The notes under the pieces: model-generated
The model's database searches: none
What the model saw: the letters and a program-made list of their open reading frames with translations, nothing else
What the model was told of the DNA's origin: nothing
DNA from: an uncultured Lachnospiraceae bacterium
GTDB lineage: Bacteria; Bacillota; Clostridia; Lachnospirales; Lachnospiraceae
Direction of reading: 5' to 3'
Assembly: GCA_910584695.1 (NCBI GenBank)
Contig: CAJUBR010000001.1
Span: 1-64,000, forward strand
DNA length: 64,000 bases
Position numbers and translations under genes: made by a program
In this document: positions 9,170 through 17,422 of the stretch, piece after piece
How positions within the stretch are numbered: the first letter of the stretch is position 1
Layout: each line of letters starts with the position of its first letter

Positions 9170-9321
9170 AAAATCATCCTCCTAATGATATCTGTTAAAA
9201 ATTTTAGAAATGTCTTATATTTCCATAAAATACCCTCATTTTACTGAATGAAGTATCTCTTGTCAAGTCATACTATAATTGTAACTATTTCTGTTTGCAT
9301 ATATAGAAAGGAGCAACCATC

Positions 9322-9507
9322 ATGAGAAGTTCAAAAAAAATCTATGAAGATGTAGCAAAAAGATGCAGTTCTTATGAGAAAACAACAACCAGTGAATTAT
9401 CAAACTGTGTAAACTGTGATTGCACAAGCTGCCTGAACTGTGAACATTTTGCATCCGATGAACATTGCGTACTTGACCTTTATGACCCAATCAGAGAAAA
9501 CCTGTAA
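9322..9507 (+). CDS. Small cysteine-rich protein, function unknown
   Basis: 61 aa, preceded by AAAGGAG at good spacing. Seven Cys residues (15, 29, 32, 34, 37, 40, 49); the core CVNCDCTSCLNC gives closely spaced CxxC and CxC pairs likely to bind a metal or cluster. There is no signal peptide. It is not the SCIFF ranthipeptide precursor: no radical SAM maturase is nearby and the Cys spacing differs. Such short cysteine proteins are common but uncharacterised in Lachnospiraceae. Confidence 0.7.
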   Translation: MRSSKKIYEDVAKRCSSYEKTTTSELSNCVNCDCTSCLNCEHFASDEHCVLDLYDPIRENL

Positions 9508-9591
9508 TTATTATATCCTATGTCACCAGTTTTCTTTGAAAATTGATAACCAGCATTTATCAAGGTCAAGCTTGCTTGACCTTGACTCATT
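9505..9591. repeat. Dispersed GTCACC-hairpin-TCATT element, copy 2, with bidirectional hairpin
   Basis: Shares about 45 positions with copy 1 (TAATTATTATATC, TATGTCACCA, TTTTC-loop-GAAAATTGAT). The small stem is kept although its sequence differs: loop AAA becomes TTT and one pair becomes G-T. It then has a perfect hairpin CAAGGTCAAG-CTTG-CTTGACCTTG (9561-9584) followed by ACTCATTTTCTC. Placed between convergent genes, so it can terminate both. Confidence 0.7.
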
Positions 9592-9594
9592 TTC

Positions 9595-10605
9595 TCACTT
9601 TAAAAAAGAAGCAAACTTTATTTTATCCCATCTTTTAGAATTCTTGTAGTGTTTATCATCCCGAATCCATGCATCATAAAGCTCCTGCAATACTTCTGCA
9701 CGTTCATCCTGAGAAGATTTTTCATTCTCATAATCTGATAACAAGTCAGCATACTCTGTATCATTTGTATCAAGCAGTTTTACTACATAATATCCATATT
9801 CTGAAACAATCACATCACTACTTTGACCTACAGATATCTTATCAATCTCCTTTCTGTATGCTGTATCCAAATCCTCATATTTTAATATCTTCTCTACACC
9901 TGTCACGGTATTATCATAGTCCTTAACAAGTTTCTCCATAGCTTCTCCAGATTTGACTTTCCTGGCAAACTCTTCTGCGTCCGATTTCCTCTTGGCAGAC
10001 ATTTCCTCTGACTGTTTTTGTATCGTGCCATCCTGATTGGATTTTACCATTCCGTTCTCGTCCAGCAAAACAGTCGGAAAGGTCACCTGATACACTTTAA
10101 TATACCGCCCCTTGTTTTCCGGATCATTCCCGTTCTTTTCCTCTTTCTGTTTTTTAATATAAGAATCTCCCAGCAGTTTCATTTCATATATCTTTTCTAT
10201 ATCCGAAGATTTAATCTTTTTCTTTTCCATCCAGTCCTCACCATAAGAAGCCGTCAACTCATCCACCTTTTTTAAGATTTCCTCTTTTGCTTCTTCTGTA
10301 AGATTACAGTTGTCCTCTTTTGCTTTTCCATACAAAAGCACCGTTGAAATTATTTCATCTTCTAACTGTCCCTTATAATATTCCTGATAGGTCTGTTTTT
10401 CATCATACAATTCTTTTAATTTATCAGTATTGTCAATTTTATGCTCCATAGCATAAATAAGACCAAATACCGTAATGTCTTTATCATAAACTTTTTCTCC
10501 GTTCAAAGAAAAAATCCATTTACTTCCCTTTCCACATGCACTAAGGCATATAAGAAGTCCTACACATACAATACCTGCCAATACTTTTTTACTATATATC
10601 TTCAT
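9595..10605 (-). CDS. PrsA-like peptidylprolyl isomerase lipoprotein
   Basis: 336 aa. Signal peptide with lipobox LSAC (Cys near residue 24), a helical N-terminal region, a central segment rich in Lys and Glu, and a parvulin-like PpiC region at about 210-290 (AEEFARKVKSGEAMEKLVKDY, then VIVSEYGYYVVKLL). Such proteins assist folding of secreted proteins outside the membrane in Gram-positives. The isomerase region is diverged, so catalytic activity is less certain than the chaperone role. Confidence 0.82.
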   Translation of the reverse strand: MKIYSKKVLAGIVCVGLLICLSACGKGSKWIFSLNGEKVYDKDITVFGLIYAMEHKIDNTDKLKELYDEKQTYQEYYKGQLEDEIISTVLLYGKAKEDNCNLTEEAKEEILKKVDELTASYGEDWMEKKKIKSSDIEKIYEMKLLGDSYIKKQKEEKNGNDPENKGRYIKVYQVTFPTVLLDENGMVKSNQDGTIQKQSEEMSAKRKSDAEEFARKVKSGEAMEKLVKDYDNTVTGVEKILKYEDLDTAYRKEIDKISVGQSSDVIVSEYGYYVVKLLDTNDTEYADLLSDYENEKSSQDERAEVLQELYDAWIRDDKHYKNSKRWDKIKFASFLK

Positions 10606-10618
10606 GATTTCACCCTTT

Positions 10619-10689
10619 TAAAAAGGGGCTGCCACATATCGTCCCTACATCATTTGCATAACGAAAAAAATTGTGACAACCCCTTTTAA
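10619..10689 (-). terminator. Terminator after ilvC
   Basis: On the minus strand TTAAAAGGGGTTGTCACA pairs with TGTGGCAGCCCCTTTTTAA across a loop of roughly 36 bases, followed by T-rich sequence. Its 3' arm abuts the ribosome binding site of the PrsA-like gene. Confidence 0.75.
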
Positions 10690-10717
10690 GTTCATTTATC
10701 GAAAACTACAGAGGAAA

Positions 10718-11743
<1,026 letters not shown>

Positions 11744-11845
11744 TCAGATCCTCCTAAAATAATATATGTATTACTGATGGTTGACAATATGATTTCCCTT
11801 TCTTAGTATAGCAAAATCAAACAGTCAAGATAAAAGAGCAATCTC

Positions 11846-12346
11846 TCACGCTTTCATATCAGCACTACCTCTTGTTAAGCCTGTAAGACCGGTTCTTACA
11901 ATGGATTCAATCTCAAATCCGTCTAATAATCCAATGAATGCCTCAATTTTATTGGCATTCCCTGTTAATTCTATCATTAAAGAACCGATGGATACATCAA
12001 CAATCTTTGCACGGAATACATCCGTAATCGCAATAATCTGCTGCTTTTCTTCCCGGTTTGTCTTAACCTTAACCAAAACCAGTTCCCTGCATACGGATTC
12101 ACCGTCTTTCAATTCCGTAATATCTACAACATCTTCTAACTTGTTAAGCTGTTTTGCAATCTGATCCAGTGTCAGATCATCTCCACTCACCGCTACCGTC
12201 ATTCTGGAATATTTAGGGTTCTCCGTCACGCCGACAGATAAACTGTCAATATTATAACATCTTCTGCTGAACAAACCTGATACACGGCTTAAAACACCTG
12301 ATGTGTTATCTACAAGCAGTGATAATACCATTTTCTTCACTTTCAT
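11846..12346 (-). CDS. ilvN: Acetolactate synthase small (regulatory) subunit
   Basis: 166 aa from the chosen ATG. An ACT domain spans about residues 5-75 (VLSLLVDNTSGVLSRVSGLFSRRCYNI) and a C-terminal domain follows; it regulates the catalytic IlvB by branched-chain amino acid feedback. The ATG at 12346 was chosen over the TTG at 12403 because AAAGGTGG sits just upstream and it gives the family length. The catalytic partner ilvB is absent locally, so the complex is assembled from separate loci. Confidence 0.94.
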   Translation of the reverse strand: MKVKKMVLSLLVDNTSGVLSRVSGLFSRRCYNIDSLSVGVTENPKYSRMTVAVSGDDLTLDQIAKQLNKLEDVVDITELKDGESVCRELVLVKVKTNREEKQQIIAITDVFRAKIVDVSIGSLMIELTGNANKIEAFIGLLDGFEIESIVRTGLTGLTRGSADMKA

Positions 12347-12411
12347 TCCACCTTTCAAAGTAAAAATGCACTTTCTGTGCTTAACATATGCATTTTCACG
12401 CAACTACTGAT

Positions 12412-12480
12412 ATTTTAGCAACTATCCGCTTACATGTCAAATATATTTTGCGGGTTTGTAGTGGTTTTTGGGTAAGCGGA
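12412..12480 (-). promoter_or_regulatory. ilvN promoter with overlapping inverted repeat
   Basis: Minus-strand TTGACA (12435-12440), exactly 17 bases, TAAAAT (12412-12417): a strong sigma-A promoter. The spacer includes GTAAGCGGA (plus strand TCCGCTTAC, 12425-12433), and its inverted copy lies at 12472-12480, a perfect 9-bp inverted repeat around the -35. It is a candidate operator. Confidence 0.75.
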
Positions 12481-12487
12481 CGCTCAC

Positions 12488-12518
12488 GGTCCGGTTATTG
12501 GTTTTCCAATCCAGGACC
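12488..12518. other. Hairpin after metH
   Basis: GGTCC..GG..ATTGG-TTTT-CCAAT..CC..GGACC forms a stem of about 12 pairs with a small bulge 28 bases past the metH stop. It lacks a clear T run on the minus strand, so it may be a weak terminator or a processing hairpin rather than a classic terminator. Confidence 0.5.
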
Positions 12519-12545
12519 GCTTGCACTTAGTTGCAAATGTCCTCC

Positions 12546-14996
12546 CTATTCCGATAAAAGCCGTTCCACCAACCGACAAGCTTCCGCGGCATCCTTTGAA
12601 TAGCCATCTGCACCGATTTCATCTGCGAAACTCTGGGTTATAACGGCTCCACCGATAATAATTCTGGCTGTAACATTTTTCTCTTTCGCATATTCTACAA
12701 CGTCCTTCATGCGCATCATTGTGGTGGTCATTAATGCGGACAAGCCGATAATACTAGCATTTTCCTTTATCGCAGCATCAATGATGATTTCTTTTGGAAC
12801 ATCCTTACCAAGATCAATGACATGATAACCGTAATTTTTTAACATTAAGACAACAAGGTTTTTACCGATATCATGGATATCCCCCTCTACCGTTGCCATA
12901 ATAATAGTGGTCATCTCTTTCCCTTTTTCCGCTTTCGGAAGCAGGGGTTCAACATGAGAGATTGCCAGTTCCATTGCCTCCGCAGAGGAAATTAACTGTG
13001 GAAGAAAATATTTCTTTTGGTCAAATAACACACCTACCTCGTTAATTGCAGGAATCAAATGTTCCTCAATAACTGACTGCGGACTGTTTCCTTCTGCTAA
13101 AAATGCTTTCACATCCTCTATCATCGTTCTTTTATTGCCTTTTAAGACATTTTCATATAGTTTGGAATGATTGGATGTACCTCCGGCGGTCTCCGTAACT
13201 GCACCCGGTTTCTGTTGGGTACCAGCCTTTACCGTTCCCGCTGCCACTGAAAGGGATTTTACGTTTTCAATGTAGCGTACATCTGCTTCTTCTTTATTTA
13301 ACAACAGATCCGAGGCATATGCTGCATTCATCAATAAATCCTGGGATGGATTGGCAATTGCCATTGTAAGGCCTTTTGCAATTGCCATCGTTAAAAATGC
13401 TGTGTTTACAAAACTTCTCTCTGGCAGACCGAAAGAAATATTAGAAAGACCGCATATGGTGGCAAGTTCCATTTCTTTCTTACAGTATTCAATGGTTTCT
13501 AATGTTTCCAGTGCTGCATTTTTATTCGCACCTACTGTCGCCACAAGCCCGTCTACGATTATATCTTCCTTAGTAAATCCGAGACGGACTGCCTCATCAT
13601 ATATTGTGTGAATAATTTTCTTCTTCTCTTCTATATCCTTCGGTAATCCCTCATCCGAAAGTGGAAGCAGGATAAACATTGCTCCATATTTCTTTGCAAT
13701 CGGAAGTAACTTTTCAAACTTCTCTTTTTCAAGAGAGATGGAATTAATTAATGCCCTGCCAGGGTAAATTCTTAGTGCGTGTTCTATGATATCCACATGG
13801 GAAGAGTCAATGCATAACGGAAGGTTTACCGTACCTGTAACCTCATAAATGACCTTCTGCATCATTTCATCTTCGTCAATTCCGTTCATCCCCATATTGA
13901 TATCTAAGACCGAAGCTCCCTGTCTTTCCTGATCTTCTGCCATCTGTATCACTAAATCAAGGCTGCCCTCACGAAGTTCAGCCTGTAGTTTCTTCTTACC
14001 TGTTGGATTAATCCGTTCTCCAACAACTAAGAAGCCACCGTTGATATCAATTTCTAACAACTGCCGTTCGGATGTGAGTAAGCGTTTTTTCTCCTTTGAT
14101 ACCTCCGGCACTTCCATCAGCCGTACTGTCTGTGCCAACGCGGTAATATGCTCCTTCGTTGTACCACAGCACCCTCCGATCATTCCTGCACCGGCATCCA
14201 CCAGTCTCCGCCCATACTCTGCAAACTGTCCCGGTGTCATGGCATAGATAGTCTCTTCATCAACCAACTCCGGCATACCTGCGTTCGGTTTTGCCAGAAT
14301 CGGAATATTCGCATATTTTTTCATACGTTCCACAAGAGGAATCATTTCCTCCGGTCCGGTAGAACAGTTAATTCCAATGGCATCTGCCCCAAGACTTTGC
14401 AAAACCACGACTGCGGTCTCCGGGTCCGTTCCATATAAGGTTCTGCCATCCTCATTATAGGTCATGCTGATAATAACCGGAAGGTCACAAGTTTCTTTTG
14501 CCGCAATTAATGCTGCTCTTGCCTCTGCAAGACTCATCATCGTCTCCACCACAAGTAAGTCCACTCCTGCTTTCACGAGACAACAAATCTGCTCTTTATA
14601 TACGTCTATTAATTCCTCTGGCATAAGCTTTCCGATTGGATAAAGCTGTCTTCCTGTCATCGTGAGATTACCTGCAACATACGCACGGTATCCGGTCTTT
14701 GCCACTGCTTCTTTGGAAAGTGCCACAAGCCGCTCATTAATCGACTCCAAGTCATTTTCCCATCCATACTCTTCTAACTTAATCCGGTTTCCGCTAAACG
14801 TTGGTGCATATACAATATTGCTTCCTGCATTTATATAGTCCATCTGAAGTTTAATTATCACTTCCGGATGCTCTAAAATCCATGCCTCCGGGCAAACACC
14901 GGTTGGCATTCCCGCTTTTTGCAGGTTTGTGCCGGTTGCTCCGTCTAATACAAGAATTTTCTGATTCAATAAGGTCTGAAATTGTTCTTTTGTCAT
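12546..14996 (-). CDS. metH: Cobalamin-dependent methionine synthase, short form
   Basis: 816 aa. Domain order: homocysteine-binding domain (1-290, with zinc-ligand Cys in INCSTGPEE and GGCCGTT), pterin/methyl-tetrahydrofolate domain (about 315-570, GERINPTGKK, DINMGMN), helical cap, and cobalamin-binding Rossmann domain with EGDIHDIGKN (axial His near 708). The C-terminal AdoMet reactivation domain of the E. coli enzyme is absent, as in many clostridia, so an external reactivating protein is expected. A short hairpin lies at 15018-15044 before the ribosome binding site; I see no cobalamin or SAM riboswitch. Confidence 0.95.
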   Translation of the reverse strand: MTKEQFQTLLNQKILVLDGATGTNLQKAGMPTGVCPEAWILEHPEVIIKLQMDYINAGSNIVYAPTFSGNRIKLEEYGWENDLESINERLVALSKEAVAKTGYRAYVAGNLTMTGRQLYPIGKLMPEELIDVYKEQICCLVKAGVDLLVVETMMSLAEARAALIAAKETCDLPVIISMTYNEDGRTLYGTDPETAVVVLQSLGADAIGINCSTGPEEMIPLVERMKKYANIPILAKPNAGMPELVDEETIYAMTPGQFAEYGRRLVDAGAGMIGGCCGTTKEHITALAQTVRLMEVPEVSKEKKRLLTSERQLLEIDINGGFLVVGERINPTGKKKLQAELREGSLDLVIQMAEDQERQGASVLDINMGMNGIDEDEMMQKVIYEVTGTVNLPLCIDSSHVDIIEHALRIYPGRALINSISLEKEKFEKLLPIAKKYGAMFILLPLSDEGLPKDIEEKKKIIHTIYDEAVRLGFTKEDIIVDGLVATVGANKNAALETLETIEYCKKEMELATICGLSNISFGLPERSFVNTAFLTMAIAKGLTMAIANPSQDLLMNAAYASDLLLNKEEADVRYIENVKSLSVAAGTVKAGTQQKPGAVTETAGGTSNHSKLYENVLKGNKRTMIEDVKAFLAEGNSPQSVIEEHLIPAINEVGVLFDQKKYFLPQLISSAEAMELAISHVEPLLPKAEKGKEMTTIIMATVEGDIHDIGKNLVVLMLKNYGYHVIDLGKDVPKEIIIDAAIKENASIIGLSALMTTTMMRMKDVVEYAKEKNVTARIIIGGAVITQSFADEIGADGYSKDAAEACRLVERLLSE

Positions 14997-15110
14997 ACCT
15001 CTTCCTCCCTATCATTTGTAACCAGCCATAAAACAGCCGGTTACCTGCCTGCCCACCTGTCACAAAGCAGTTTTCATGCGGACAATTCCTGTTCTGTTCA
15101 TTTTCACAGA

Positions 15111-15578
15111 TCACTGAATACTGTCACCCGGACAGATTTCCTCACTGTCTAATAAAATGGTAAACGGTCCGTCGTTTAGAAGCTCCACCTTCATATCTGC
15201 ACCGAAGCTTCCGGTTTCAACAATCTTTGCAGTCTTCCGGCATTCCGAAATAATATATTCATACATTTCATTTGCCATATCCGGCTTGCCCGCCTGAATA
15301 AAGGATGGCCGGTTGCCCTTCTTACAATCTGCATACAGTGTAAACTGGGATACCAGCAAAAGCTCTCCATCCACATCTGCAAGGCCTAAATTCGTCTTAC
15401 CTTCCTCATCTCCAAAAATACGCAGACCCAGCATTTTCCGAATCATTTTATCAGCAACAATCTTTGTATCCGTCTGTGCCACACCAACCAGTACAAGAAA
15501 ACCCTGTCCAATTTTTCCCGTAACTGCTCCATCTATTGTTACACTTGCACTGCTTACCCGTTGTATTACGAATCTCAT
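15111..15578 (-). CDS. dtd: D-aminoacyl-tRNA deacylase
   Basis: 155 aa from the ATG at [15 protein letters not shown], the normal family N-terminus; an earlier in-frame start would add 17 atypical residues. It hydrolyses D-amino acids mischarged on tRNA. The family motifs [18 protein letters not shown] and [11 protein letters not shown] are present, as is the Gly-cisPro-type segment region. It is separated from metH by 114 bases. Confidence 0.94.
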   Translation of the reverse strand: MRFVIQRVSSASVTIDGAVTGKIGQGFLVLVGVAQTDTKIVADKMIRKMLGLRIFGDEEGKTNLGLADVDGELLLVSQFTLYADCKKGNRPSFIQAGKPDMANEMYEYIISECRKTAKIVETGSFGADMKVELLNDGPFTILLDSEEICPGDSIQ

Positions 15579-15792
15579 ATTATTATACCCTTTTTTATAA
15601 TTATTTTGTAACTTATATATCTGAAACAAGTAATAACATTATAGATATATTTTCACAAAGTTGCAATGTAATTTTTTCTTTCCCTTTATTTCTTTTTGCA
15701 CAATCGGTGAAATTCTTTGACTTTCCATAAAAATACCCGTATCATAGAGTGAAACAAAAGTTGTTTTTATCTATATATTAAGGAGAACCGTT

Positions 15793-16548
15793 ATGAATCA
15801 AGACAATATTATAAAAGGCCGTCTGATGGATCTTGCAAAACGTGCTTATCAGCAGAATATTTATACATATAGCAACTTCCTGTCCGTTGCTGAACTCTCA
15901 CTTTTAGAAGAGATCAGAGATGATATTTCTTACATACACTATGAATGTTTTGGCGGAAATGAACTTTGCGAACGCCAGATTGTGGAATTTGGAAGCGAGG
16001 AAGATTTTGGTTATCCGGGACATTTTCCGATTGCCGTTATCAAAACAACCCCACTTTTGGAGAAATTCAGTGATTCTCTGAATCATAGGGATTTTCTTGG
16101 TGCCTTAATGCATTTAGGGCTGGAACGGGATACTTTGGGGGATATCTTTGTAAAAGAAAAGACTGCCTATATTTTTTGTCTGGAAAACATTGCAGACTTT
16201 ATCTGCAAAGAACTTACAAAGGTAAAACATACGAACGTGAAATGTGAGCTAGCTAATATAGATATTCCCGCTCTAAAACCAACTCTGGTTGATGAAGAAT
16301 TTCCGGTTACTTCTCTGCGGCTTGACGGAATCATTGCAACTCTTCTAAAATGTTCCAGAAGAGAGTCACTCTCCTTCTTTGAAGATAAGAGAGTGACTCT
16401 AAACGGCCGTGTGACCGGACGAAATAGCACTCTGTTAAAAGAGGGAGACATTTTTTCTGTACGCGGTTACGGAAAATTTATCTTTTCTGGCAGTGGCGGA
16501 AATACCCGGAAAGGGAAAATTTATGTTCACATAAAACGTTACATATAA
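15793..16548 (+). CDS. ylmH: YlmH-type S4-domain RNA-binding protein
   Basis: 251 aa, preceded by AAGGAG. The N-terminal YlmH domain (with EDFGYPGHFPIAVIKTT) is followed by an S4 RNA-binding domain at about 175-245 (LRLDGIIATLLKCSRRESLSFFEDKRVTLNG). In Bacillus this family is linked to division-site phenotypes and, with its paralogue RqcP, to rescue of stalled large ribosomal subunits. The gene usually lies in the ylm division cluster; here it stands alone, followed by a strong terminator. Confidence 0.88.
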   Translation: MNQDNIIKGRLMDLAKRAYQQNIYTYSNFLSVAELSLLEEIRDDISYIHYECFGGNELCERQIVEFGSEEDFGYPGHFPIAVIKTTPLLEKFSDSLNHRDFLGALMHLGLERDTLGDIFVKEKTAYIFCLENIADFICKELTKVKHTNVKCELANIDIPALKPTLVDEEFPVTSLRLDGIIATLLKCSRRESLSFFEDKRVTLNGRVTGRNSTLLKEGDIFSVRGYGKFIFSGSGGNTRKGKIYVHIKRYI

Positions 16549-16617
16549 AAATCAGCAAGCGGTTGTCAGACATTCTCCAACAAAGTAACAAACCCCAAAC
16601 TGATTGAAGTATCAACA

Positions 16618-16669
16618 ATGCCAATGAACTTAACACAGTTCATTGGCATTTAATAATCACTGATTATTA
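16618..16669. terminator. Bidirectional terminator between ylmH and the ABC operon
   Basis: Perfect 13-bp stem ATGCCAATGAACT / AGTTCATTGGCAT (16618-16630 and 16637-16649) with a 6-base loop, then a second 9-bp palindrome TAATAATCA-C-TGATTATTA (16651-16669). The genes on both sides converge here. Confidence 0.8.
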
Positions 16670-16687
16670 TGAAAATGTACATTCTCT

Positions 16688-17422
16688 TTAAGCCTTACTA
16701 GGTTTATGTTTTAAGAGCATGGCATTAAAAGTAATACAAATAAATCCACTTGCTAAATATATCAGCCTTGATACTCCAAATTTAATGTCAATTGCAAATT
16801 CTGGTTCTCCGTTATTGCTTACCGGGAGTGTAAGGGGATATGCCGAAAAATATCCTGCACAAAAAAAATCAAATGTATTCTGAACACCATAAAATCCAGC
16901 CACAAAAACAATCAACATGAGAAAGTAAATCAGGCTCTGATGAAACCTGCCAAACAGCTGTCCAATACCAACAGAAAATACAAAGCATGGAAGTATTATG
17001 AAAAATGCCGGAAGGATAAATGAACCAAAACCGCCGAATCCGAAAAATCTAATATAAAAAATCATGGCGATTATTGCCAGCATAATACAAATTATGGCGA
17101 AGCAGGATCCCATCACAGCAGTCCGTATCATCATTTGCTCCGTTTGTGTAACAGGTACTGCCATAGTCAGAATCTCGACCTGCTTCTGTTTTTTTCCGTA
17201 ATAGCCGGATAGCAGAAGCAAAACTGCTATGATTGCAATTGGCATAACCTTTCCAAGATAGGCACAATAACTCCATACAGAAAAAGGTGCAGTATAAGCG
17301 ATTCCTGCAATAATATCCGTCTTCAGCACATACCATGCAAATACACCATTTACAATGAGCATTCCGATAAAAAGTTTACTAAGCAGCATTCGTTTCAATT
17401 CATAATAAAAAATCTTACTCAA
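16688..17422 (-). CDS. ABC-2 type permease subunit
   Basis: 244 aa, about six hydrophobic helices and no soluble domain. Last gene of the ATPase/M1-permease/permease set; its start overlaps the end of the preceding gene by 8 bp, indicating translational coupling. It opens MSKIFYYELKRMLLSKLF, the amphipathic entry helix usual in ABC-2 exporters. The substrate is unknown; a role in peptide export or antimicrobial sensing is inferred only from the neighbouring two-component system. Confidence 0.83.
   Translation of the reverse strand: MSKIFYYELKRMLLSKLFIGMLIVNGVFAWYVLKTDIIAGIAYTAPFSVWSYCAYLGKVMPIAIIAVLLLLSGYYGKKQKQVEILTMAVPVTQTEQMMIRTAVMGSCFAIICIMLAIIAMIFYIRFFGFGGFGSFILPAFFIILPCFVFSVGIGQLFGRFHQSLIYFLMLIVFVAGFYGVQNTFDFFCAGYFSAYPLTLPVSNNGEPEFAIDIKFGVSRLIYLASGFICITFNAMLLKHKPSKA

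Noticed and set aside
9322..9507. SCIFF ranthipeptide precursor
   Set aside because: Cys spacing does not match the six-cysteine pattern and no radical SAM maturase is adjacent.
12347..12403. Longer ilvN starting at TTG 12403
   Set aside because: The added residues do not fit the family and the internal ATG has a strong ribosome binding site.
14997..15110. Cobalamin or SAM riboswitch before metH
   Set aside because: The 114-base gap is short and lacks the conserved B12 box or S-box segments; only a small hairpin is visible.
14851..15114. 87-codon minus-strand frame bridging dtd and metH
   Set aside because: Overlaps the metH start in another frame and has no recognisable sequence features.
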